A DNA stretch of 64,000 bases from Phaseolus vulgaris. Taxonomy: Eukaryota > Streptophyta > Magnoliopsida > Fabales > Fabaceae. The position numbers were made by a program, and so were the translations under genes. Below the pieces are notes generated by a model, which ran no database searches, was not told the DNA's origin, and saw nothing but the letters and a program-made list of their open reading frames with translations. Each line of letters begins with the position of its first letter. The stretch's first letter is position 1. Positions 36,540 through 48,400 of the stretch are shown piece after piece. The DNA is taken from positions 34,457,253-34,521,252 of the forward strand of contig NC_023755.2 in NCBI RefSeq assembly GCF_000499845.2, in the 5' to 3' direction.

Positions 36540-36824
36540 TTTCCTTTTATATTTTCAAATTATTCTTTAGAGCTGAAAATTTCGAATCACAAAATATATT
36601 TTGGAAAAATAATTTTTGAATAGATTTTTTACTGGACTAAGTGCTCAGTGATCGGAGCTCGGTGCACGGGTATGAGTAGGTCAGCTATCGACGGTTGGCG
36701 CAATTATACTAATAAGTCCGTTGATGAATAATTAAAATAATATTTTTATACGCTAATATAAAGTTATTGGTAAAATATATTTCTTAACCTAAGGGTGTGT
36801 ATTAGTGTACGTAGTGGTTAAGTA
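36540..36824. other. RBX1 upstream region up to the copia LTR
   Basis: About 285 bp of non-coding sequence. Bases around 36785-36822 (TAACCTAAGGGTGTGT...GTGGTTAAGT) resemble those just beyond the other end of the copia element (42425-42466), a direct repeat too long and diverged to be a simple target duplication. Confidence 0.5.
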
Positions 36825-37305
36825 TGTAAGAATTAAACATGAATAACGTAAATTAAACACATACAATTATGTTCACATATAGATCTTATCATATCATGAT
36901 TCTCACACAATCATACAATCAATCAGGAATAGACACTCACCTTGACTCATGAGTGATCCTAATTGAGCAGTTATTTTATCTCCTTTGTCTCAATCTATCT
37001 CTTAGCAATTCCGTTATTGTCACACACTTTCGTGATGGTTAACAGTGAGACAACTATTATTTGCAGAGACACACACTTTCATGTGATGGTTAACCGTGAG
37101 ACAACTATTATTTGCAGAGACAGAACCCTATAGCCTTTAGTACCCAATCTCTATTATGTGTAGGTTTTCCATTAGATATATCATCATATATATATTTCTC
37201 ACATTAACCAATGGGCCTTTTATTCTATTATTATTATTAAATCATATTCAGGCCCAAAGCCCAAACTCTAAGTCATGTGAGTCACTTTATAGATAATTTC
37301 TTACA
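36825..37305 (-). repeat. 3' LTR of the copia element (481 bp)
   Basis: Similar to 41987-42403 from TGTAAGAATTAAACATGAAT onward. It has a tandem duplication of about 57 bp (two copies of ACACACTTTC-TGATGGTTAAC-GTGAGACAAC, near 37022 and 37065), present once in the 5' LTR. The purine tract AAGTGGGAGAA (minus strand, 37306-37316) adjoins it. Confidence 0.85.
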
Positions 37306-37684
37306 TTCTCCCACTTGACTCATATGAGTTATAATACTTTCATGATTTAATAATTACATAAATGCGCATTTAAAAGGCCTTACATAAATTGGTTCTATCA
37401 TTAATCATAATCAAGGATACATAAATAATAAGAATCATGGCGGTTATATGTCATTTTAATCGACACATTTCCTTCCATGTACTACTATATCATCCTTTCT
37501 CCTTAATACGACTTTATAGTGAGAAATTCATAATAGGTTCAAACATAATGTCATTGTCATCAATAACAACATAATTTGTTTTCCACAACATAATAACATA
37601 ATTTGCATGCATATACATAAAGTAGAAAACAACATAAATTTCAGAAACTTTATTTATCAATGAGCTCAAAGTGTCAAATAAGCA

Positions 37685-38671
37685 TTAATAACAACATTCA
37701 TAATTCACTAGTAACATAATGTCCATATTTACAACATGACCAGTAAATGTTTTGGGCGGTAACCCTTTTGTTAAAGGGTTAGCAATCATAAGATCAGTGC
37801 TAATACGTTCTATTGACACTTTATGTTTCTGAACTTCTTCTTTAACGGCAAAGTATTTCAATTCCATATGTTTAACACCTTTGAAATACTTGTCGTTTTT
37901 AGAAAAGAAGACTGCTGCAGAGTTATCACAATAAATTTTCAGCGGCTTGGCAATATTGTCAACAATTCCAAGTCCTGAAATAAAATTCCGCAACCAATTA
38001 GCCTGAACTATGGCCTCAAAGCATGCCACAAATTCAGCTTCCATAGTGGACGCAACAATGACTGACTGCTTCGCACTTTTCCATGAAATCGCTCCTCTGG
38101 CTAAAAGATACACATAACCAAATGTAGACTTTCGTGTATCCACACAGCCAGCAAAATATGAATCTGTATATCCAATCACCTCAAGATGATCAGATCTTTT
38201 ATAAGTAAACATGTGATCATTCGTTCCTTGCAAGTATCTTAAAACTTTCTTTGCAGCTTTCCAATGATCCAATCCTGGATTACTCTGGTATCTACCAAGC
38301 ATACCAACTGCAAAACTAATATCTGGTCGTGTACAAGTTTGAGCATACATTAAACTCCCAACAATAGATGCATAAGGTATATTCTCCATCTATTTCTGTT
38401 CCAAATCATTCTTTGGACATTGCATGAGACTAAATTTGTCTCCTTTCTGTATTGGAACAGGAGATGTCGAACATTTATCCATTATGAATCTCTCTAAAAC
38501 TTTATTAATATATGATTTCTGAGACAAACCTAACAATCCTTGTGATCTGTCACGGAATATTTCAATTCCTATCACATAGTATGCCTCACCCATATCTTTC
38601 ATCTCAAAGTTATTAGAGAGAAACTTCTTAGTCTCACTTAATAGACCAAGATCATTAGTTGTCATGAGAGT
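37685..38671 (-). pseudogene. Copia RT C-terminus and RNase H; RT catalytic core deleted
   Basis: The minus strand resumes at TNDLGLLSETKKFLS, normally just after the YVDD box, continues to a stop at 38390-38392, then MENIPYASIVGSLMYAQ and RNase H (GYTDSYFAG, STMEAEFVACFEA, YCDNSAAV, HMELKYFAVKE). About 200 residues between the CKWVFKT and TNDLG motifs, including the whole YVDD catalytic core, are missing, so no active RT can be made. Confidence 0.85.
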
Positions 38672-39348
38672 CAGATATAGTCTTAAAGACCCATTTACAC
38701 CTGACTCTCTTGCATCCTTCTAACAATTCTATAAGGCCCCATACATCATTCTATGTCATTGATTTAAGCTCATCTTTCATAGCATCTAACCACTAATCAG
38801 AATTATCATCATTGATGGCGTCTGAAAATGAAACTGGATCATTATCAATACCTAAGACATTTTCTGACTCTTGTAGATAAACCACATAATCATTCGAAAT
38901 AGCAGACTTTCTTTCTCTTTGAGATCTTCTTAATATTATTTCTTGTGGTTGTTCTACTACAGGTTCATTGTTAACTTCATGATCATTAATTTGTTGTTCT
39001 TCTTCATTGTTGAGTGGCTCAACTATATTAGGAACAACAATACTTGAAGTAAAGGTACTAGTTAAAGGAACTTGTACTCTAACTTCCTTAATCTCCACAT
39101 TTTGTGAAGTATCACTCCCACTGGTTTCACCATTTTCAATGAACCGTGCATTTCCAGATTCAACAATTCTTGTGCTATGGGTAGGACAGTAAAACATATA
39201 CCCTTTTGACTTTGCTGGATAACCAATGAAATATCCACTGGTTGTTCTTGCATCCAATTTCTTCTCTTGCGGATTGTATATTCTGACTTCTGCCTGACAT
39301 CCCTAAACATGCAGGTGTCTCAAACTGGGTTTCCTTCCTATCTACAAT
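38672..39348 (-). pseudogene. Copia integrase C-terminus and start of RT, broken
   Basis: Contains LDARTTSGYFIGYPAKSKGY (chromo-like GKGY region of the integrase C-terminus), an acidic linker, then LRRSQRERKSAI and the first RT motif (WLDAMKDELKSM, CKWVFKT). A stop separates WLDAM from the upstream frame, and another follows KSMT. The sequence then jumps straight to the late RT region at about 38670. Confidence 0.75.
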
Positions 39349-40509
39349 TCAAAAAGGTGTTTGAACGGCCTTACTAAGAACCCTGTTCAATAGATACATG
39401 ACAGTTTTTAAAGCATGCATCCACAATGAAACAGGTACAGTTGACTTACTTAACATGCTCCTAACCATATCCATTAAGGTTCGATTACGCCTTTCTGAAA
39501 CATCATTTTGTTGTGGTGTACCTGACATTGTGTATTGAGCACAAATACCACGTCTCTCATGGAACTTAGCAAACGGACCAGGGTGTTGTCCACTTTCATC
39601 ATACTCTCCATCATATTCACCACCTCTATCTGACCTGACAATTTTCACCTTTATGTCTAATTGTCTTTCCACTTCATTTATATAAACTTCTAAGGCATTC
39701 ACTGCTTGCGATTTTTCATGCAGTAAATAGACATAACCATAACGTGAAAAATAATCAATAAAGGTGATAAAATACCTTTCTTTATTGAAAGAACTTGCAT
39801 CAAAAGGTCCACATATATCAGTGTGTATAATTTCAAGAAGCTGAGTACTTCTTGTGGCTCCCTTCTTTGTGTGTTTTGTTTGTTTGCCTTTAATACAATC
39901 CACACATACATTCAGATTAGTAAAATCCAAACTTGGAAGTATTTCATTCTTTACTAATCTCTCCATCCTTTCTTTGGAAATATGTCCCAAACGTTTGTGC
40001 CACAAGAAAGCAGAACATTCATTTACCAAACTACGTTTAATGCCAACATTATGATGCGAGGTCATAAGAGTTTCAGCATATAGATTATCGAGATTCAATC
40101 TATATAATCCATCATAAAGAGTACCAGATCCAATCAAATAGGTACGTTGATATAAACTGAAACATCCATTCCCAAATTTAAAAGAGTATCCGGCAACATC
40201 AAGTTTAGACAATGAAACTAAATTCCTAGATATACTAGGTACGTAAAAAGTATCCATCAGGTCTAAATAAAATCCAGTGTCGAGGATTAAACGATAAGTC
40301 CTGACTGCTTCCACTGGAACCTTCTCTCTATTCCCCATGAAGACAAACTTTTCATTTGGCTTTATGGTTCGGGTTGAAAGGAATCCTTGCATCATGTTAG
40401 AAACATGAGTTGTGCATCCAGAATCAATCCACCAAGTATTATGTGGAACTTCAGTTAAGTTTGATTCAAAACATACAAAATAAGCATTAATGGTGGTTGA
40501 TGTACTCAT
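39349..40509 (-). CDS. Copia protease and integrase
   Basis: 386 open codons on the minus strand. The aspartic protease active site appears as WWIDSGCTTHVSN near the start. The gag-pre-integrase region follows (FLWHKRLGHISKERM) with the zinc motif continuing as C-x2-C (CVDCIKG). The integrase core has HTDICGPF (first Asp), SDRGGEY (second Asp) and QQNDVSERRNRTL (Glu). In the integrase the usual TPQQNG glycine is replaced by Asp. The frame ends at QTPF, where the family normally continues, so the C-terminal part is cut off by a stop or frameshift. The preceding gag is missing. Confidence 0.85.
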   Translation of the reverse strand: MSTSTTINAYFVCFESNLTEVPHNTWWIDSGCTTHVSNMMQGFLSTRTIKPNEKFVFMGNREKVPVEAVRTYRLILDTGFYLDLMDTFYVPSISRNLVSLSKLDVAGYSFKFGNGCFSLYQRTYLIGSGTLYDGLYRLNLDNLYAETLMTSHHNVGIKRSLVNECSAFLWHKRLGHISKERMERLVKNEILPSLDFTNLNVCVDCIKGKQTKHTKKGATRSTQLLEIIHTDICGPFDASSFNKERYFITFIDYFSRYGYVYLLHEKSQAVNALEVYINEVERQLDIKVKIVRSDRGGEYDGEYDESGQHPGPFAKFHERRGICAQYTMSGTPQQNDVSERRNRTLMDMVRSMLSKSTVPVSLWMHALKTVMYLLNRVLSKAVQTPF

Positions 40510-40864
40510 TAATGTCTCAACAAGAGACTTATCAGTTGTTTGGGTTGAGTCATAAACTAAACATACAATACAGATTCAGAAAACATTCTATGTATACTAA
40601 TGTTCTCCTTTGGGAGATTCATTAATACACAAAACATAATGATGCTAATAGTATTAACTTTATTTGGTAAGATATATGCATTAACTAGAAACACTTGTTA
40701 TCTTTGGATATACAAGCAAAACTAATAACACATACTCACTACCAACAATCATATCCATCAATTATAAAGACAACTAATCAACCTTTGGGTGATCCAAAAT
40801 GCCCTATAATAATGAATTCCCATTTACCCATATATATAAATAATTTAGCATCCATTCTATAGGT

Positions 40865-41480
40865 AATTGGAATAAAATTTATCAGTAATCTGAAATTAAA
40901 TAAAACTTAAAGATTTGATCACTTTGGTGATTAACAAATCTATCATACAAAAAATTCCAGAAATTATATCATTAATTGAAATAAAATTCATCCATAATTT
41001 GGAATTAAATAAAACTTAAAGATTTGATCACTTTGGTGATTACAAATCTATCATACAAATAATATCATTATATGAAATAAAATTTCATCCATAATTTGGA
41101 ATTAAATAAAACTTAAAGATTTGTGGTGATTACAAATCCATCATACAAGTAATTCCAAAATTTCAATTTAAAATTAAATACATAAAGCGGAAATATAATT
41201 TTCCATTCTTCACTTTCAATCAATTAATTAAACTTTAATTTAATGCAAATTAAATTACATTATGACATAATAAAATTTCATTAAAACTTTAATTAAACTT
41301 TAATTTAATGCAAATTTTATTACATCAAAACATAATAAAATTTCATTAAAACTTTAATTAAACTTTAATTTAATGCAAATAAAATTACATTAAAACATAA
41401 TAAAATTTCATTAAAACTTTAATTAATCTTTAATATAATTCAAATTGAATTAATTAATAATAATAACATAATAAAATTTG
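40865..41480. repeat. Two tandem arrays in the copia leader
   Basis: Three copies of a roughly 97-109-bp unit (TAAAACTTAAAGATTTG at 40901, 41010, 41107) are followed by about four copies of a 65-bp unit (TAATGCAAAT at 41241, 41306, 41371 and a diverged one). They occupy the space where gag is expected. No gag-like frame is visible from here to the primer site. Confidence 0.8.
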
Positions 41481-41973
41481 AATTAAAACTTTAATTAAAC
41501 TAAAAAAAAAATGACGTAAAGCCGTAAGGTGCACATGAATTAATTAACGTAAATTATTAATTGTGAATTCGTGCAGGAACGAATTTAAACAGTACAGTTC
41601 CATCTTTCTTCAATTTATGATGCTGTGAATTTCCGAGCCCAGTTATACCAGGTAAAAAAAAGTCTCAACCATAACTAAAAGTGTCACGGGAAAAGATGAT
41701 TGCAGTTTCATCTTTCTTCAATTGAATTAAAAATTCAATTAATGAAAGTTTTCAAAATGACATAAAGAGGCACACTTCATAAACCCCTAATTTTAAAATT
41801 AGGGTTCTTCAATTGGGATTAATTAAAATTAGGATTCTTTGACTTTAATGAAAACCTTAATCTATAAATCCTAATTTTAAAATTAGAGTTCTTAAATTGA
41901 GAATATTTTAAAATTAGGGTTCTTTGATTTTGGAAAAGCATTAATGGAGAATCACAACATGAGCAACGAGGCT

Positions 41974-41984
41974 ATCTGATACCA
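41974..41984 (-). other. Primer-binding site, initiator tRNA-Met type
   Basis: The minus strand reads TGGTATCAGATAGC two bases inside the 5' LTR, matching the TGGTATCAGAGC-type site complementary to the 3' end of initiator tRNA-Met used by most plant copia elements. Confidence 0.85.
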
Positions 41985-41986
41985 CA

Positions 41987-42403
41987 TGTGAGAATTAAAC
42001 ATGAATAACATAAATTGAACACATACAATTATGTTCACATATAGATCTTATCATATCATGATTCTCACACAATCATACAATCAATAATGAATAGACACTT
42101 ACCTTTTATCATATCCTAATTGAGCAGTTATTTTATCTCCTTTGTCCCAATCTATCTCACACACTTTCGTGATGGTTAACAGTGAGACAACTATTATTTG
42201 CAGAAACAGAACCCTATAGCCTTTAGTACCCAATCTCCATCATGTGTAGGTTTTCCATTAGGTATATCATCATATATATATTTCTCACATTAACCAATGG
42301 GCCTTTTATTCTATTATTATTATTAAATCATATTCGGACCCAAAGCCCAAACTCTAAGTCATGTGAGTCACTTTATAGAAATTAATTTACATAATTTATT
42401 ACA
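41987..42403 (-). repeat. 5' LTR of the copia element
   Basis: The inner end is TGTGAGAATTAAAC (+ strand), adjoining the primer site. The outer end near 42403 is diverged from the 3' LTR over the last 30 bp, so the boundary is approximate. Confidence 0.75.
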
Positions 42404-43259
42404 AAGTCATGTAAGTATATTTTAACCTAAGTGTGTGTTTTAGGGCACGTAATGTGGTTAAGTTGCATGTATATTGAAAAGATAATGTTGCACCATAAGT
42501 AAAGGTGTCCACGTTAGTTTCCTGCTGTTAGATGGTGTCCTGTTGGTAGGTGATTTTTCTGGTGTTATTTCATTATTTTATGTTTTCGGTTGAGATTATA
42601 TTTTCGTGAAAGTTGTTAAACGAGTAAGGTATAAAAGGGACTTGAAACCCAGATAAAGGTAGTTTCTAAGACTAAACTGAATATTTTTTTAATTTTAGTA
42701 AGTTGTTTACTAACTTGATCATCCGAGTGTGATCATAGTAAGAGTTCTAATATAATTAAAAAATTAAAATCTTATTCTAAATAATCAATTTCAGAATAAA
42801 TAAATAAAATTTTAAAAAAAATCTACAAAGGTATCATAAATCAATAGAACAAAATATTAGTGAATACCTATTAAGAAATGGAGTTATGTAACCTAATATA
42901 CCTATTAAGAAATGGAGTTAAGTAACCTTTTTCTATTTTTTAAATATGTAACCTAATATATTTTTAATAGACAAAAAGGTCAAGTATGGTTTTTTTTTTT
43001 ATAAGATGCTTTCATTTAACGATTTCTTATGACATTTTTGGAGACAAATTAGGTTAACATGTATTGTTTGCCGGCCATAAAAAAGTTGAGAAGTTGAAGG
43101 CTCTGCACTACACCGCCTAACAGCGGACTTGCAAGCTTTTTAATTAAAAAGAATTGTTACTATATATATTGTTACTATAATTATTACTTTTGTCTATCAA
43201 ATTAATAAATTATTATCAGTAATTAAAAAATTTATAATTAATTTAAATTATTTTATTAT
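42404..43259. other. Intergenic sequence right of the copia element
   Basis: AT-rich. The text TAACCTAAGTGTGTGT at about 42423 echoes the left flank of the copia element. ACCTATTAAGAAATGGAGTTA is repeated about 33 bp apart near 42867 and 42900. Confidence 0.45.
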
Positions 43260-43500
43260 TATATATTTATATCATTTATCACTAAAAAATAATTATTTAA
43301 TAGTAACTAATTTATAGAGAAAAATAATGATTAATTTATATATTATTTTATATATTAAAAATTAATAATATTTAAAATAATTTTTATTATTAATAAAAAT
43401 TTATAAAATAATTTTTATTATTAATAAAAATTTATAAAATAATTTTTAAACTGGTATTAATATTATATATTAAGATTCTAAATTAGTTTTTAATTTTAAG
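43260..43500. mobile_element. Hairpin MITE family relic
   Basis: Degraded left-arm and centre text of the hairpin family (ATAATTATTTAATAGTAACT, TTTTTATTATTAATAAAAATTTATAA repeated). No clear ends. Confidence 0.45.
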
Positions 43501-45620
43501 AGAAGATATAATGAATTGAGAAAATTTACTCCAAGTCAAATCTCGATCGCATAGAGTTTGGATAAATTCAACCACGTCCTAATTAGAAATATCTACTAAA
43601 ATAAGATAAGAAATAATTTCAAAAAGTAAAAAAAAAAAGTATAAAAAATAAATTAAGAGAGATTATGACTTTTTAAAAAAAAATTAAATCATTTAAATTA
43701 TTAAGCATAACATAAAATTTTAAAATCTATTTTTCTAAAACCTTCATTTTCAACTATAATTTTTTTTCTTAGTCATTACGTTTTCTTATTTAGAGTGTGT
43801 TTAAATAGCAATTCTCATACTTCCAATATGCTCAACTGTAAAATATATCTTTTAATAATTTGAGAAGAAAAAATCTCTAATACTTGTTGACAAATAAAAT
43901 AAAAAAGTGTGAATAAGATTAATTCATCACATTCTATATGAAGCACCAAGTGTATGCAAATTATAGCTCTAGTACCCATATACCCAACACTGGAATAATA
44001 TGGTGGTTTAGTTAAATAATTCCACTTTTTTATACTCACCAAGTTCATTTATTGTAGGGAAACAAAATCCCTTCCTAAATTGAATCTTTCTTTAAAGATC
44101 ACATACGCAATACCCTGCTAATTTTAAGACACCAGAAAGAAAAATTAAATTTCATAATCTACCTTCTACCAACGATACCTATTTCAATAATAAAAGCATT
44201 AAAAGAAGTGTATATACATGTATATGACATTAAATATCATAACAATTAATATACTCATATATTTATTACAAAGTTTTTTTTTGGTGAAGAATGCAAAGTT
44301 TCTTAGTTACATTAAAGTAGGTTTCCTTAATTCCATCCGTTGGTACTGTCATCCCCGTACGCATAGAGCGTGTTAAAAGGTTAAAAACCACCACAACCAT
44401 TTTGCTAATTTGAAAATCAAATTATATAAATTATATAGTATTCTTTAACTTGTTACATAAACAATAGTAAATTATAGCAATAAAATAATTTAAATAAAAA
44501 TTAGCCGTCATAATGCGGACAGAATAACAACATTGTATAACGAATTTAAGGAAACATGAATATATTTAGGAGGAGTTATGTCACGTTGGTATGATTTCAC
44601 TGGATCTGTATGTTTTGTTTTTGTCCGTGTAGAACAGAAGAACGTGTTGAAATGGTTCCTCCTGAAGTAGTTACAATTAATAACTATTTATAAGCAGTAA
44701 CTCTCATTAGGTCTTAATCAGATTGACTTGGATCTGGTGTTAGAAAAGTGAATTATTATTGTTCTTGGCTAAAAAAAGAGAGTTGAAAATGTATTTAAGG
44801 TGACAATATTGAATTGCAGAAGAAGAAATGAAGATTGACCTGTGTTGCATATGTAGATGGGTAGTTATATTAATGGCAATCAGAAGCCTTCAATTGCGCC
44901 GGTGAACTACCATGGCGACGTGTTTTTAATTCTTTCGCTGACTTAGTCATTCATTCTCGGATACTCAACCTTATTAATTTCAACTCTAAACTACACTTAC
45001 ACTTTCTTCGCTTTTCTCAAAATACACTCGTATCTCAATTTTTTTTTTAAATTATATTTTTATTTTATTTATCAAACTGTCAAGTGCAAAGGGATAATGT
45101 GTAGATATTTTTTGTTCTTGGTGTTGGTGTTTTTGTAATAGTTGGGTCATAGTAATGTTCTGCACTTGTATGAGTATTGTCTTTTGTATAAAAGTTAGAG
45201 CATCTTAATTACTTTATTTTAATTTCATTTATTTTTTATTGATAATCTTTCATTTACATGTATTTTTCTGTAAAAGTAATCTTATTCTAATCATAATTGA
45301 TAATCACCACTTTTGAATAGAGATTAAAATTTTGTAATTGGTATAAACAAAATCCTCTGCAGTTAGATTGGTAGGCAAAAAAGCTGTTAGTGTTCTTGGT
45401 TTGACCTAATCAGTGGGGAAGACTGTTTGTTTTTAGTTCTTCTCTTTTTTAAGTCAATGATGACAAATATGGGATTGGGAGCCACTTGCCTTTGCAACCA
45501 GGACCATGACAGCTACCCCTACATGCAGATCCCCAACATATATGGATATGGACTTACATCAACATGCCCTACAACAATTGTACACGCTGTTTTCGCAGAA
45601 CTCCTCAAAAAAAAATAAAA
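43501..45620. other. Intergenic sequence, no gene supported
   Basis: Mostly AT-rich. A less AT-rich stretch (44560-44960) has no coherent frame. A 63-codon ORF at 45427-45618 (Cys, Tyr and Pro containing) is unrecognised. Confidence 0.4.
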
Positions 45621-45654
45621 AACATATATATATATATATATATATATAAACATT

Positions 45655-45970
45655 AAACAAAAACTAATTTTAAAAATATTGATTAAATTAGAGATTATTT
45701 TAAAAATTAAAAAAAAAATTCTAAATTAATTTTTATTATTAGTAAATAATTTTTAAATTGGTATCTAATTTAGTTACCAAAATTTTAACTATCAATTATT
45801 TAGATTTTAAATTTAAATTTTTTTTTTATAACTAATTAGATAACAATTTAAATATTATTTAATAATAATATAAATTAACTTAGAAATTATTTTATTTTTT
45901 AAATAAATTTTAAATTAATCTATATAACAACGAGTTATTTTTATTCTCTAAAATTAATTTTTTTTAATAT
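45655..45970. mobile_element. Hairpin MITE family member
   Basis: Both arms are visible around a centre near 45800 (ACTATCAATTATTTAGATTTTAAAT). The left end abuts a (TA)n run; the right end is TTCTCTAAAATTAATTTTTTTTAAT. Confidence 0.65.
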
Positions 45971-46768
45971 ATATATAAGAAACAAAATATTCACCAAAAC
46001 AAAACTTTCATACAAACAAAACACTATAAACAAAAAGTTAAATATATCACATAAGATAATTAATACGTTCTGTGAATTTATATACAACCAGTTTATTATT
46101 AAATGCCCTAGAAAAAAAATGAAAAAAATATAAAAATGAAGCAAATAATAATTGAAACGCCCAACTGCCCTGAAAGGGAATGAATTTTGAAAATGAAACC
46201 CTAAGAATATGCCAACAGAAGATGGATACGACCAAGAATTCGTCTCACCAACAAGACTTATTAAACTGTTCTAGGTCAAGATAATACGAGTTTACCTTTC
46301 TAGAATACTATATCAGGATTTGGACCAACCTTCAGAATTCAAACAACATTTATTTTATAACCCTTGAAAATCTTCATGCTAGATCGAAGAAATTAAAGAA
46401 AAGACAAAGAATTAATCTTCCACCATCTTTTGGATTCTGTTCTGAAAATCTAAAAAGAAAGAAAGGTTGAAGGTGGAAAGAAAGAGACTGAGAGGAGACA
46501 CCATTTTCTGTACATTAATTGAAGAGAGCTCAACGAGATATCACGAGGATAGTAAATACATATTTATGGAGCACAAGAATATTTAATTAAGTTCTTGTGG
46601 ATCATAAAATCATTCTCTAATTAAATAAAGTAATAAACAAAGATATATGGGGAATTATTGATCACAGGTACCCCAATTAAAGTGAATGATTAATTACAAA
46701 CTGCAATAAATAATAAGAATTGGTTGATGATGACGAGACAGGAACTTGTGGTTTAAATATTACCACAT

Positions 46769-46805
<37 letters not shown>

Positions 46806-47389
46806 AATGTGTAGCTAGAGATCCCTACCTTCGCTTTCTATATATACGTATAGCTATTCATTATTATCTTGTGCAAAGGTAATAACAAAAAGTCTTTTTC
46901 TTATGATATTCTCTTTTCATTTTCTCAAACTTTATTAATATGTAGGTGATGAGGATTACTTTCTTTTTCTGCCAAAAAGAATATTATTGACATTATTAAA
47001 TATTGCAACATATGATATCAACGAACTTTATGAAATAGGAAAAGTTAATAACTTCCATCCTTGAATTAATTTATACTTTTTAAATCTTTATCTGTTTCGG
47101 ACTGATAAACCTACTTAAATAAATATTAAATATGAAAAAAATGAATATTTAATCGAGTTTTTTCTTAAAGAACTTTACAATCCTACTACTAGAATAACAA
47201 AGTGATATTAAAATTCATTATCGTAGTGATAGTAAAATTTTATGGAATAAGATTTTTTTTTTCTTTATCAGCATGTCGTGGTGTGGTTGTAACACTTGTA
47301 TAAGGATTATGATATAAATTAAATCTTAAATATAAACAGAATCATATATTATTATTTTTATTAATATCATTAACAATATGTTGTGGAAG
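45971..47389. other. AT-rich intergenic sequence
   Basis: No gene recognised. 46140-46540 is less AT-rich (a CCAACTGCCCTGAAAGGG patch and GA-rich DNA) but has no assigned frame. Confidence 0.4.
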
Positions 47390-48200
47390 GAAATCAAATC
47401 CAAGAATATAAATAACCATGACTATTATTATTAATATTAATATTATTATTATCAATATTATTATTATTTTGTTATTATTAATATCATTAAAATAATAATA
47501 TTATCACTAATAAATATTAATTTTATTCATAAATATAATACTAATATTGATAGTAATAATATTAATATCAATAATAATAGTAATTTTTATATTAATATTA
47601 ATAATAATAATATTAATACTAATATTATTAGTTTTAATATTATTAATAGTATTAATATTAGTTTTAATAATAATAATAATATTAGTATTAATATTATTAA
47701 TAGTAATAACATTAATATTATTATTACTATTATAAAAATAATAATATTATCATTAATAATAATAATAGTAATCTATAGATAATAATAATAATAATAATAA
47801 TATTAATAGTAATAGTAAATAATAATATACAAAAATTTATATACATAATAATCCATATTTAATGACTAGATACATCATTTATATAATAATCCAATTATAA
47901 TGACTAAGTGTATTATTTACGGAATAATCTGTATATTATTTATAGAATAATTAATTTATATGTAATAACTAGGTCCATTACTTACTAAGGGTCATGAAAA
48001 TTATTATTATTATTATTATTATTAATATCATTATTATGTATTTTTATTTTTATTATTTTAATAATATTATTTTTTAATAATATTAATAAAAATATTAGTA
48101 TTAAAAATAATGATAATAATATTAATAATAAAAAAAATAATATTAATAATAATACTAATAATGATGATAATAATAATAATAATAATATAAAAAAAATTAT
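47390..48200. repeat. Long ATT/AAT simple-sequence region
   Basis: Nearly pure mixtures of ATT, AAT, ATC and ACT trinucleotides at 47415-47820 and 48000-48190, with stretches switching from ATT-type to AAT-type text so that parts are mutually complementary. The Ile/Leu-only ORFs in it are artefacts of the repeat. Confidence 0.9.
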
Positions 48201-48400
48201 ATACAGAATAATATATGTATGTGCATTATCTACCAAATAATATGTATGTAGTGACTAGATGCATTATATATGGAATAATTCGTATGTAATGACTAGGTGC
48301 ATTACTTACCATCATAATTTGTATGTAATGACTTGGGCATCACCTACAATCGTAATTTGTTGGTAATATCTATACATAATACTGAATTTACCAATGAATA
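47850..48400. repeat. Degenerate tandem repeat around the ATT region
   Basis: Units of roughly 45 bp with the text TGTAATGACTAGGTGCATTA followed by TAC-GAATAAT-TGTAT recur at 47860-47985 and 48215-48390, on both sides of the second ATT block. The simple sequence has probably expanded inside an older minisatellite. Confidence 0.6.

Larger units (their letters stand above)
36825..42403 (-). mobile_element. Ty1/copia LTR retrotransposon, internally deleted, no gag seen
   Basis: Minus-strand element: 5' LTR (41987-42403), primer site, a repeat-rich leader without gag, protease-integrase, a cut-down RT with RNase H, polypurine tract, 3' LTR (36825-37305). AAGTC follows the right end and AAGTA precedes the left, an imperfect candidate for the 5-bp target duplication. 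Coding parts carry stops, frameshifts and a large deletion over the RT catalytic core. It cannot be autonomous. Confidence 0.85.

Noticed and set aside
45427..45618. 63-codon ORF with Cys/Tyr/Pro-rich text
   Set aside because: Unrecognised, runs into an A-rich stretch, and has no conserved pattern I can name.
47547..48236. Long Ile/Leu-rich ORFs resembling membrane proteins
   Set aside because: They are translations of ATT/AAT simple sequence.
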